From NCBI RefSeq assembly GCF_009932335.1, contig NZ_BLJF01000001.1:3224001-3288000 (forward strand): a stretch of DNA of 64,000 nt, given 5' to 3'. The number at the start of each line of letters is the position of its first letter. Position 1 is the stretch's first letter. The notes under the pieces are model-generated. The model ran no database searches, was not told the origin of the DNA, and saw nothing but the letters and a program-made list of their open reading frames with translations. The position numbers were made by a program, and so were the translations under genes. Shown in pieces: positions 1 to 8,849 of the stretch. Source of the DNA: Pseudomonas asiatica (GTDB lineage Bacteria > Pseudomonadota > Gammaproteobacteria > Pseudomonadales > Pseudomonadaceae).

Positions 1-2
1 CG

Positions 3-746
3 CATGGCTATATCCATCTGGTGCGGCGCGGCCCGATTACGGTGCGTTCGCCCGTGCATGAAGATCTGCTGGTTACCGAGCCGAGCCTGCTGTTTTATCC
101 GCGCGTGGCGTCGCATCGTTTTGTCGCCGCCCCCGGCGATACCGCTGAGCGGTTGTGTGCGGAGGTCGACCTGGGCGCTTCGACGGGCAATCCGTTGGCC
201 ATGGCCTTGCCGTCGATGCTGCTGATTCCGTTGGCGGACTTGCCCGGCCTCGGGCCGACGCTAGAGTTGCTGTTTGCCGAAGCCGAGCGCGACCAGTGCG
301 GTCGGCAGGCCGCCATCGACCGCTTGTGCGAGTTGCTACTGATCCAGTTGCTGCGTTATCTGATGGATGGGCGGCTTGGCGCCACCGGACTGCTGGCGGG
401 CCTGGCCGACCCGAAACTCGCGCGCGCCATAACCGCCATGCACGATGCGCCGCAGACCGCGTGGTCGCTCGAGGCGCTGGCGGCGAAGGCGGGCATGTCA
501 CGCGCGCGCTTCGCCGCCGCGTTCAAGGACGCGGTGGGCGTCACGCCGGGCGACTATCTGGCCGACTGGCGGATGAACGTCAGTTGCACCCTGCTCAAGC
601 AGGGGCGGCCGGTGGCGGTGGTGGCCGACCGCGTCGGCTACGGCAGCCCGAACGCTCTGGCGCGCGCCTTCCGCGTGCGCATGGGCTGCGCCCCGCGCGA
701 CTGGCTGGCGCAGCAGCGCGGTGACGCGGCGCTCAGCGGTTCGTGA
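3..746 (+). CDS. AraC-family transcriptional regulator, 5' end outside window
   Basis: The frame is open from the left edge to TGA at 744-746, so the real start lies upstream and about 247 residues are visible. The N-terminal part looks like the cupin_6 sensor half of AraC regulators. The last ~100 residues hold the two helix-turn-helix units of the AraC DNA-binding domain, seen as SLEALAAKAGMSRARFAAAF and VADRVGYGSPNALARAF. It should act as a DNA-binding activator or repressor in the cytoplasm; the ligand and targets are not visible. Its 3' end overlaps by about 14 bases the tail of an OmpA-like remnant on the opposite strand, which suggests an old rearrangement just downstream. The family assignment is firm; the specific role is unknown. 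Confidence 0.88.
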   Translation, partial: HGYIHLVRRGPITVRSPVHEDLLVTEPSLLFYPRVASHRFVAAPGDTAERLCAEVDLGASTGNPLAMALPSMLLIPLADLPGLGPTLELLFAEAERDQCGRQAAIDRLCELLLIQLLRYLMDGRLGATGLLAGLADPKLARAITAMHDAPQTAWSLEALAAKAGMSRARFAAAFKDAVGVTPGDYLADWRMNVSCTLLKQGRPVAVVADRVGYGSPNALARAFRVRMGCAPRDWLAQQRGDAALSGS

Positions 747-815
747 GTTTGAGTTCGATTCGCCGGTTCTTGGCGTAGGCGGCGCCGGTGTTGCGCTCGT
801 CGAGCGGGTGAAATT
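733..815 (-). pseudogene. Remnant: C-terminal tail of an OmpA/MotB-like peptidoglycan-binding protein
   Basis: Read on the minus strand, about 27 codons end at the stop 733-735 and spell LDERNTGAAYAKNRRIELKL. The ARNRRIEL-like block is the usual end of OmpA C-terminal (peptidoglycan-associated) domains. Nothing upstream of about 815 continues the domain; that DNA instead reads as a transposase tail on the other strand. It is therefore a truncated leftover with no possible start. It could be chance similarity, since only ~27 residues remain. Confidence 0.4.
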
Positions 816-935
816 CGCATCACGCCGGAACAACTGGCGGAACTCCAGGTGGCGATCCGTCAACGGCTGGTCAGTCTGTTCGTGCGGCGCGGCCGGCTGG
901 ACAAGGCTGAGTCAGTGGCGCAGGTAGCTGGATGA
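810..935 (+). pseudogene. Remnant: C-terminal tail of an IS91-like (Y2) transposase
   Basis: In frame 3 the codons read EIRITPEQLAELQVAIRQRL followed by VSLFVRRGRLDKAESVAQ and a TGA at 933-935. In my memory of IS91-family (Y2_Tnp) transposases a segment of this kind (R-I-T-x-x-Q-L-A, then R-R-L-x-x-x-V-R-R-G-x-L) occurs near the C-terminus. There is no upstream transposase sequence and the usual downstream 'H..GGF..D' block is missing. The fragment is dead. The family assignment needs a search; only ~41 residues are available. Confidence 0.4.
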
Positions 936-999
936 CGCTGTCCCGCCCTGAGCCGACGCTCACAGGCGGGGATTTCCAGTGTCGTCATTGTCGGCTATT

Positions 1000-1099
1000 G
1001 GCCGGCAGCAGCCCGTCGTTGCCTGATGGATCCAACCCCTCCGCTGCTATAGTGCAGTCGGCTTCTGACGTTCAGTGCAGCCGTCTTCTGAAAACGACA
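1000..1099 (-). mobile_element. IRi-end fragment of a class 1 integron (Tn402 family)
   Basis: Positions 1075-1099, read on the minus strand, give TGTCGTTTTCAGAAGACGGC plus TGCAC, which is the 25-bp IRi terminal repeat of Tn402-type class 1 integrons as I remember it. The following ~75 bases down to position 1000, including the GGATCC site at 1027-1032 and a second copy of the GTGCAG-TC-GGCTTCTGA motif, also agree with the outer end beyond intI1. Homology stops at about 1000; intI1 and attI are absent. Identity is recalled, not computed. The terminal repeat faces the resolvase gene, so that gene's first codons are integron DNA. Confidence 0.8.
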
Positions 1100-1719
1100 A
1101 GGCCCATCTGTATCTCCGTGCATCTACCAAGGATCAGGATGCGCTTCGTGCCAAGTCGCTACTTGAGGTGTTCGCTGCTGACAAGGGTTTGGCAGTCGTC
1201 GGCACCTACAGTGAAAACATTAGTGGCACCAAGCTCAACCGCCCCGAGCTGATGCGTCTGCTCGAAACCGCTCAGAAAGGAGAGGTGTTACTGGTTGAGT
1301 CGGTAGACCGACTGAGCCGTCTGTCTCAGGCTGATTGGGAAACGCTCAAGGCCACGATCAAAGGTAAGGGGCTACGTCTGGTCATTGCTGATTTGCCCAC
1401 AAGCCACATGATGGTTGAAGACAAGGGGATCACGGGCCAGATCATGGAAGTGATCAACAACATGCTTCTCGACCTGATGGCGACAATGGCAAGGCTCGAC
1501 CAAGAGAAACGCGTGGAGCGGATAAGGCAGGGCTTGGAGAACAAGCGTGCAGCTGATCCTGAGTGGAGACCAACCGGTAAGGGCAAGAACGTTGCAATGT
1601 GGGAGAAGGTGATTACCATCATGACCAAGCACCCTACCATGTCAGCAGATGATGTGGCCAAGCTCGCTGAGTGTGGTGTCGCCACTGTCTACAGGATCAA
1701 GCGCGAGATGAAGAACTAA
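1075..1719 (+). CDS. Serine resolvase/recombinase with an integron-derived N-terminus
   Basis: 214 codons from a GTG start. The N-terminal resolvase domain shows YLRASTKDQDALRAK, with the nucleophilic serine in the RAST motif, then LLVESVDRLSRLS, and a long linker helix. The C-terminus (about 175-212) resembles a helix-turn-helix of the 'ADDVAKLAECGVATVYRIKR' kind for binding recombination sites. The protein would cut and rejoin DNA via a phosphoserine link. The GTG at 1075 and about the first eight codons (QPSSEND) lie inside the integron terminal repeat, so the native start was probably displaced or lost. Homologues usually begin only a few residues before 'YLRAS', so the catalytic domain is essentially whole. 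Expression is uncertain because the native promoter is gone. Confidence 0.85.
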   Translation: MQPSSENDKAHLYLRASTKDQDALRAKSLLEVFAADKGLAVVGTYSENISGTKLNRPELMRLLETAQKGEVLLVESVDRLSRLSQADWETLKATIKGKGLRLVIADLPTSHMMVEDKGITGQIMEVINNMLLDLMATMARLDQEKRVERIRQGLENKRAADPEWRPTGKGKNVAMWEKVITIMTKHPTMSADDVAKLAECGVATVYRIKREMKN

Positions 1720-1950
1720 CCAAGTCATCGATGCCTACAGTTCGTCTCAGTGCAAGCCTCGTCGTACCTAGACGGCCTCTCAACTTATTTACACATTCTT
1801 AGCGCTCCCGGTGAGGTGTAGAGCGGGGCGCTTAGCAGTGCAGCGGTTTCTGACTGATTCCGGTACAGACGGCTCAGAGTTATTTTCTGGACTGGCGGAC
1901 AGATCACCCCCACCCCATGCAATTCCCTGCCGGCGGCGGGGCAGAAAATA

Positions 1951-2331
1951 TCAATCTAGGGAGCTGTGTTTCAGGAAGTGTTCGATCTGCTCAGTCGTCA
2001 AACCGTGGTCCTGTGGGATGTATTGCCAACAGAAGGGCGAAACTGCCTTACTCCCTTCATCCTTCGTAATCGAGTCCAGAGCTAGCCGCAGGTTGTCTGC
2101 TAGCTTCTCGCCGTCTGGCAAGGAAGATAGTCGTCCAGCCAGATCCGCCTGTGCTGCCATTCCCGCCTGCGTGCCTAGATGCCCCTTTGTGCGGTTGTAG
2201 AAGTGGTTCATGCAGAAAAGGGCAATGCTCGCTTTCTCGTAGGCCGGGTCAGGTTCTTCTGTGTAGAAGGCCGCACTTGCGGAGGAAGAGCTGGTAATAG
2301 CGATGGCAAGCACTGCCGTGGCAATTTTCAT
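1951..2331 (-). CDS. Hypothetical secreted protein
   Basis: 126 residues, ATG start. The first ~20 residues (MKIATAVLAIAITSSSSASA) form a clear Sec signal peptide with an ASA-type cleavage site, so the mature part of ~106 residues should be periplasmic. Two cysteines (in FCMNHF and FCWQYI) could form a disulfide. No family is recognised. Its start overlaps the stop of the upstream minus-strand gene by four bases (ATGA), so the two are translated together. It lies in the low-G+C accessory stretch. Confidence 0.6.
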   Translation of the reverse strand: MKIATAVLAIAITSSSSASAAFYTEEPDPAYEKASIALFCMNHFYNRTKGHLGTQAGMAAQADLAGRLSSLPDGEKLADNLRLALDSITKDEGSKAVSPFCWQYIPQDHGLTTEQIEHFLKHSSLD

Positions 2332-2747
2332 TTAGCTGTCAGCCATGTGACGACAACGGCGATAATTGCTACAGCCGTAGCGAAAAGAGAGAGGTAGATC
2401 GCCGTCTGTGCCTTGCTGTTCTCCTCCTCTAATCCCGCGAGTACTGAAGCGAGCATAGGAAAATTGACGCAGCGATTAGCTTCTCCCTCTAGTGGCGTGT
2501 AGAAGGCAACTTTGCTGCCGTCATCTCGCCTGTAGCCGTATTTCTCCTCCATGTGGTAATAGAGCCTACCGAAGACAATGTCGGCATCGACTTTCAGCTG
2601 CGTGGCTATCAGCTTGCAGTCTATAGGAACGAAGATCTTGCTCTTTCGTCCATTCTCGACGCCAGCCTCCATTGAGAAGTTCTTGAACTCTTCGTAGTAG
2701 AGCTTGTAGATGAGTCGGAGGATCACCAAATCAGTAGGCGTTTTCAT
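2328..2747 (-). CDS. Hypothetical protein with one C-terminal membrane segment
   Basis: 139 residues if started at the ATG at 2747, which has a GAGG ribosome site about ten bases upstream. A longer frame begins at 2816 but has no such site. The N-terminal ~100 residues look like a winged-helix-like soluble domain (KTPTDLVILRLIYKLYYEEF, then IDCKLIATQLKVDADIVFGR), by eye only. A single hydrophobic helix (AIYLSLFATAVAIIAVVVTW) ends the protein, giving a tail-anchored topology. Coupled by ATGA overlap to the secreted protein gene at 1951-2331. Function unknown; the pair may act together at the inner membrane. Confidence 0.55.
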   Translation of the reverse strand: MKTPTDLVILRLIYKLYYEEFKNFSMEAGVENGRKSKIFVPIDCKLIATQLKVDADIVFGRLYYHMEEKYGYRRDDGSKVAFYTPLEGEANRCVNFPMLASVLAGLEEENSKAQTAIYLSLFATAVAIIAVVVTWLTAK

Positions 2748-2821
2748 TTCGACCTCGAATTCAATCTGGGGGTTACAGGTTGCGAAGCGAGCACTGAGAT
2801 TCAGTGCTCGCCTCATCGCAT

Positions 2822-3073
2822 CTACTTCAGATTGTTCGGGTTTCCTTTAGCGCCCCAGCTCGCCCAGTTCGATACCTCCGAGAGCATGATCCCATCGTCA
2901 TTATCAATGAACCGTCTGAAGTGATCGCGTAGGTTAGCGGCGGTCGTGTTCACACGGTTGAAGCACCACAGCGATTCCAGAATCCGGACAGCTCTGAAGC
3001 TGGCCAATTCGTCGTACAAGGTTTGGTAGTTCCGCTGCTTTCGCAGGTCGTATTCGATGAAATACAGGGCCAT
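2822..3073 (-). CDS. Small Cas2/VapD-like ('SinR family') protein
   Basis: 83 residues. The start MALYFIEYDLRKQRNYQTLY has the beta-strand ending in Tyr-Asp that opens Cas2 and VapD ferredoxin-like proteins, and the later NTTAANLRDHFRRFIDNDDG plus LSEVSNWASW fits the second half of that fold. Databases, from memory, label close relatives 'SinR family protein' although they have no tie to the Bacillus SinR repressor. Cas2 and VapD members include metal-dependent nucleases and mRNA interferases; activity here is not known. No CRISPR array or other cas gene is present. It sits 16 bases downstream of an 80-residue partner gene and is probably co-transcribed with it. Confidence 0.65.
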   Translation of the reverse strand: MALYFIEYDLRKQRNYQTLYDELASFRAVRILESLWCFNRVNTTAANLRDHFRRFIDNDDGIMLSEVSNWASWGAKGNPNNLK

Positions 3074-3089
3074 GATCGCGTCTCACCCC

Positions 3090-3332
3090 TTAGCGTTGCT
3101 TGTTGGACTGAGAGAGGACGGAGCCAGCGAGGCTTTTGGTCGTCTCGCTGTACTTCTCGGACTGGAGCACCTGAGACGCTTTAGCTTCCATGGCCTTGCC
3201 CGTCTCCTTGGTCGAGGACGATTGCGAGAGCACGGATGCTGCTAAGCTTTTTGCGATTGCCGATGCGTTTGGGTCGCGGAGAGTTTCCGAGGCCAGAGTG
3301 GCTGCGTTTGCGGATGATTTCTTGGTGTTCAT
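3090..3332 (-). CDS. Hypothetical 80-residue protein with an internal duplication, partner of the SinR/Cas2-like gene
   Basis: 80 residues from ATG at 3332, preceded by an AGAGA ribosome site. Two half-repeats are visible: a first ending IAKSLAASVLSQS (about 27-39) and a second ending TTKSLAGSVLSQS (about 64-76), each preceded by a short Leu-containing helix. The protein is Lys/Ser/Ala-rich, soluble and lacks cysteine or a signal peptide. From memory, similar small proteins occur next to SinR-family genes in other Proteobacteria, which suggests a functional pair. Function unknown. Confidence 0.6.
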   Translation of the reverse strand: MNTKKSSANAATLASETLRDPNASAIAKSLAASVLSQSSSTKETGKAMEAKASQVLQSEKYSETTKSLAGSVLSQSNKQR

Positions 3333-3967
3333 AAGATTTGTTTCTCTAAGGTTGGATGGTTTACCAGCCCTAAGAGGGAATGCCGCCCAGCAGCCAGCGG
3401 TTGACGGAGTCGTCAAACTTTGGCCCAATGCACTCCCCCCGGACGCTTTCAGTAGCTACTGTCGGCTTCGGATGGTGCGAGTGGTTGCGCTTCGGTCTCC
3501 TACAACTTAGAACGCAATCACTCGCAGACACTTCTTCCTACCTCATTCGAGGTCAGCAGCTGACACGCGCACTATATGTAGTGCCTTCTTCGTGTTCGGG
3601 ATACAAGATAATGCGGTATTGGGGGCTTTGCAAGGCGAGCGCCTGTGGATAACTTGTGCGTACTTTGTGAGTGAATGGTGGGTATTCGCTGTAGGCCTTG
3701 TGCCAAGTGGTTTGCAGTATTTTTCTGCGTCTTGCCGCCCGGAGCAGATTTTTTCGGGTGCGAACTGTAGCGGAATTTGAATCGGCTGCTCACCTTGACG
3801 ACTATGCCTGCAAGATGATCCGCAGCAATCAAGGTGCGGCTAACCCAGTGGCAGTTTTTGATAGCATCCCGCTTCTGTCGTGGGCCACCTTTGTCATAAA
3901 CGTCGAATGAACTCCACCCAGAGCCACCCCATTCGCCAACCATTTCTATAGCTCTACTTTGTGCATA
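3333..3967. other. 635-bp stretch without a convincing gene
   Basis: No frame here has both a ribosome site and protein-like composition. The longest minus-strand frame (3572-3943, 123 codons) is rich in Ser/Lys/His and ends in RTRRRHYI, unlike a folded protein. One perfect DnaA-box-like 9-mer, TGTGGATAA, is at 3644-3652. The upstream part (3333-3430) should hold the promoter of the 80-residue gene. G+C is clearly below that of the flanking chromosome. Confidence 0.5.
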
Positions 3968-4492
3968 TCAGCTCACCGAGCACCACACCTCATAACTGAA
4001 GTAACCGACAAGCAAAAGCCCAGCCCCCATTCCCAACGCTACGGTTGGTACGAAAAACCACAACCAAACCTTATGCACCTTGACGCTGTAGAGGGACATT
4101 GCCGCTTGATACATATCTATCTGATTTGCCCCTCTGGCGATCGTTGTTATCATCTGGTTGGTACGCTTAACGTACAGGCTGCCCCACACCATCTTGATAA
4201 TTTCCCAAGAAACGAAGAGGAGAAGAGATAGCAACGCCAGCAGACCGCACAGGGCATAAAGCCATTGAGGCAGACGCTCAACCACGGTCGACCATAGCCC
4301 AAAGAGCCCCGCATACCCCGCCACCATGATTAGGTTCGTGTAGCTTGAGGCCTGAGTCATCAGCTTCTCGTTGAGCTGCATTAGCGTCCCAATATCCCTA
4401 TCTCTCTCACAGGCCGCTTGAAATTTTCTAATCTCAGCAATCTCTTCAGCCATGCCATTCACTGCGTCCGCCACATTTTGCTCCCAACTCAT
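3968..4492 (-). CDS. Hypothetical membrane protein, three membrane segments
   Basis: 174 residues from ATG at 4492, chosen because a strong AGGAGGGGG ribosome site precedes it; an in-frame start further upstream (4588) lacks one. The N-terminal ~55 residues are a charged helix (VADAVNGMAEEIAEIRKFQA). Then come three hydrophobic spans: one around TNLIMVAGYAGLFGLWSTVV, a second around ALCGLLALLSLLLFVSW, and a third around WFFVPTVALGMGAGLLLVGY near the C-terminus. The family is not recognised. It is the last gene of the accessory stretch before ffs. Confidence 0.6.
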   Translation of the reverse strand: MSWEQNVADAVNGMAEEIAEIRKFQAACERDRDIGTLMQLNEKLMTQASSYTNLIMVAGYAGLFGLWSTVVERLPQWLYALCGLLALLSLLLFVSWEIIKMVWGSLYVKRTNQMITTIARGANQIDMYQAAMSLYSVKVHKVWLWFFVPTVALGMGAGLLLVGYFSYEVWCSVS

Positions 4493-4717
4493 TCCACCCC
4501 CTCCTGACTGCTTTCGCCGGTAGTGCGTTACGACATGCAAACTACCACCCCTGCATGTACACATATACAGTAGACGGCAGAATGCCACTCAGCAACAGGT
4601 GAGGAAGATGGGATTGGCCGGTGGATTGGAGAAAAGCCAGAGACAAGCTAACATGCCGCTTACAGTGCACCACTCAGGTGTACCTAAACGCTGTCACACT
4701 TTGAGATTTTGAGCGAG

Positions 4718-4742
4718 AAAAGCCCTTTAGAATTAAGGACTT
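4718..4742 (-). terminator. Possible terminator of ffs
   Basis: Read on the minus strand: AAGTCCTT, a 7-base loop, AAGGGCTT, then TT. An 8-bp stem with one G-U pair followed by only a short T tract, so a weak intrinsic terminator about 15 bases past the RNA's 3' end. Confidence 0.4.
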
Positions 4743-4756
4743 ACGTAATGGAGGCG

Positions 4757-4861
4757 GCCCCACCAGCCACACCCCGGCACTCGATGTTCCCGCTATGGCT
4801 GCTCCCTTCCGGGCCTGACCAGGTTAACGGGTAATCAATGCGGGGGGACCGATGGGGCCAC
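4757..4861 (-). ncRNA. ffs: Signal recognition particle RNA (4.5S type)
   Basis: The minus strand carries the invariant SRP RNA core GGTCAGGCCCGGAAGGGAGC followed by AGCC: the GGAA tetraloop apex and the asymmetric AGCAGCC loop bound by the Ffh M domain. The arms GGTGGCCCCATC and GGTGGGGCCGCC pair over the full ~105 nt to give the single long hairpin of the bacterial small form. It works with Ffh in co-translational targeting of membrane proteins. The exact ends are estimated from the pairing of the arms. Confidence 0.96.
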
Positions 4862-4894
4862 CACTACAAGGCTCGCTGAACAGCGAGTGGCGCC

Positions 4895-4922
4895 ATTGTA
4901 CCGGTCTTGGGGGCAGATACAA
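4895..4922 (-). promoter_or_regulatory. Sigma-70 promoter of ffs
   Basis: On the minus strand: TTGTAT (-35), a 16-base spacer and TACAAT (-10). Transcription would start about 25-30 bases before the mature RNA, leaving a leader that contains the perfect palindrome CTCGCTGAACAGCGAG (4872-4887). That fits 5' processing of the precursor, as known for E. coli 4.5S RNA. Confidence 0.65.
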
Positions 4923-4980
4923 CCTCTGGAGGAGAAAAAGTCATCATTTCTCAATGACTTGTCCGGGCCGGGGTGGCCTG

Positions 4981-5157
4981 GAGCTGCCAATTCGCGGGTG
5001 AACCCGCTCCTACAGGGTTAGCGCTGACAGCAAGACCAGCGCAGGACTTGTGGGAGCGGGCGTGCCGAGGCGTCGAACCGCCGCGAAGCAGGCGCCGCGG
5101 TGGATGGCACGGGCTTCGCCCGTGTTCGCGGGCATGCCCGCTCCCACAAGGACTGTG
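4981..5157. repeat. Cluster of three REP elements
   Basis: Three copies of the Pseudomonas REP core (CGCGGG-N-CCCGCTCC(T/C)ACA) near 4994-5017, 5051-5068 and 5126-5149, the last two in opposite orientations. They fill the gap between ffs and the end of ligA. Such elements bind REP-associated transposases and often act as transcription or topology boundaries. Confidence 0.85.
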
Positions 5158-5184
5158 CAAGCAGCAACATCTGCCATTGGCCTG

Positions 5185-7697
<2,513 letters not shown>

Positions 7698-7753
7698 ATA
7701 ACAACACCCGAACCGACCAGCACGCCCTGAGGCTGCTCTTTCGTCTGGATCTG

Positions 7754-8644
7754 TCAGCGCTTCTGGGTCAGCGCACGGCGCTCGAACTCGACGATGCGCT
7801 GGCGATAGTGCTCGATGGTCTGGGCGGTCAGCACGCTGCGCTGGTCGTCCTTGAGCTCACCGTTCAGTTCGTGCGCCAGCTTGCGTGCCGCAGCCACCAT
7901 CACGTCGAAGGCCTGCTTCGGATGACGCGGGCCCGGCAGGCCGAGGAAGAAGCTCACCGCGCGGGTGCTGAAGTGGTCGATGTCGTCCAGGTCGAACACG
8001 CCGGGCTTGACGGCGTTGGCCATGGAGAACAGCACCTCGCCGTGACCGGCCATGCTCTCGTGACGGTGGAAGATGTCCATTTCGCCGAAGCGCAGGCCGC
8101 TTTCCAGAATGTTCTGCAGCAGCGCCGGGCCCTTGAAGCCACCCTCGTCGCGGGAGATGACGCTGATCACCAGCACTTCCTCGGCCGGCGGCAGCTCCTT
8201 GACGCTGCTGCTGGCAGGCGCAGCACCGTTGCTGCGGGTATTTTCCGCGGCAAAGTCGTCATCGCTGTCGGCAAACAGGTCGGGCTCGCGTGGCTCGGCG
8301 CTGAGGTTCAGGTCGCCCTGCTGTGCATCCGCAGCAGCGGTGGCGCGCTTGCCGCGCTTGGCAGCCTTGGCCGGCTTGGGCTCGCGCTCGCGATCTCGCG
8401 CAGAAGCACTGAGCGACGGCAGGTCGCTTTCGTCCAGCTCAGGCTCCTTGTGGGTATCCAGCACCCGCGACGGGCCAAGCACTTCGGCATTGCCCTCTTC
8501 GTCCGGCAGGTTGGAATAACTGCGATCCAGACGGAATTTCAACTTGCCTTTCCCGCCGCGCATGCGGCGCCAGCCGTCGAAAAGAATCCCGGCAATGACA
8601 ATGATGCCGATGACGATCAGCCACTCGCGCAGACCGATTTCCAT
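7754..8644 (-). CDS. zipA: Cell division protein ZipA
   Basis: 296 residues from ATG at 8644. ZipA anchors FtsZ polymers to the inner membrane at midcell. The N-terminal segment [19 protein letters not shown] is the type Ib membrane anchor, followed by a basic stretch ([11 protein letters not shown]), a long charged Pro/Ala linker (about 50-155) and the C-terminal FtsZ-binding domain (about 160-296, [20 protein letters not shown]). The upstream 20 in-frame codons are unlikely, since the hydrophobic anchor should begin near residue 6. It sits between smc and ligA as usual. Confidence 0.97.
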   Translation of the reverse strand: MEIGLREWLIVIGIIVIAGILFDGWRRMRGGKGKLKFRLDRSYSNLPDEEGNAEVLGPSRVLDTHKEPELDESDLPSLSASARDREREPKPAKAAKRGKRATAAADAQQGDLNLSAEPREPDLFADSDDDFAAENTRSNGAAPASSSVKELPPAEEVLVISVISRDEGGFKGPALLQNILESGLRFGEMDIFHRHESMAGHGEVLFSMANAVKPGVFDLDDIDHFSTRAVSFFLGLPGPRHPKQAFDVMVAAARKLAHELNGELKDDQRSVLTAQTIEHYRQRIVEFERRALTQKR

Positions 8645-8849
8645 GTAATCCCGTGCCTCTATAAAAATATGCTTGAAAACAAAGGGTTCAAAGCCCTTTA
8701 ACACGTGGCGCCAACTCTATGTTCTGACAGGCGTTTTACCCACGCAAAAAACGAGTGACATTAAGCTAGCACGACCAAAGACAACTTTACACCGTCTGTC
8801 GCACATGGCGGGGGCATTTCGCTACGGAATATGCCCTTATCGTCGAGCA

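Noticed and set aside
2822..3073. Cas2-like gene as a sign of a CRISPR locus
   Set aside because: No repeat-spacer array and no other cas gene in the window; the protein is an orphan Cas2/VapD-like family member.
3572..3943. 123-codon minus-strand frame in the island gap
   Set aside because: No ribosome site, un-protein-like composition and a basic run at the end; treated as non-coding.
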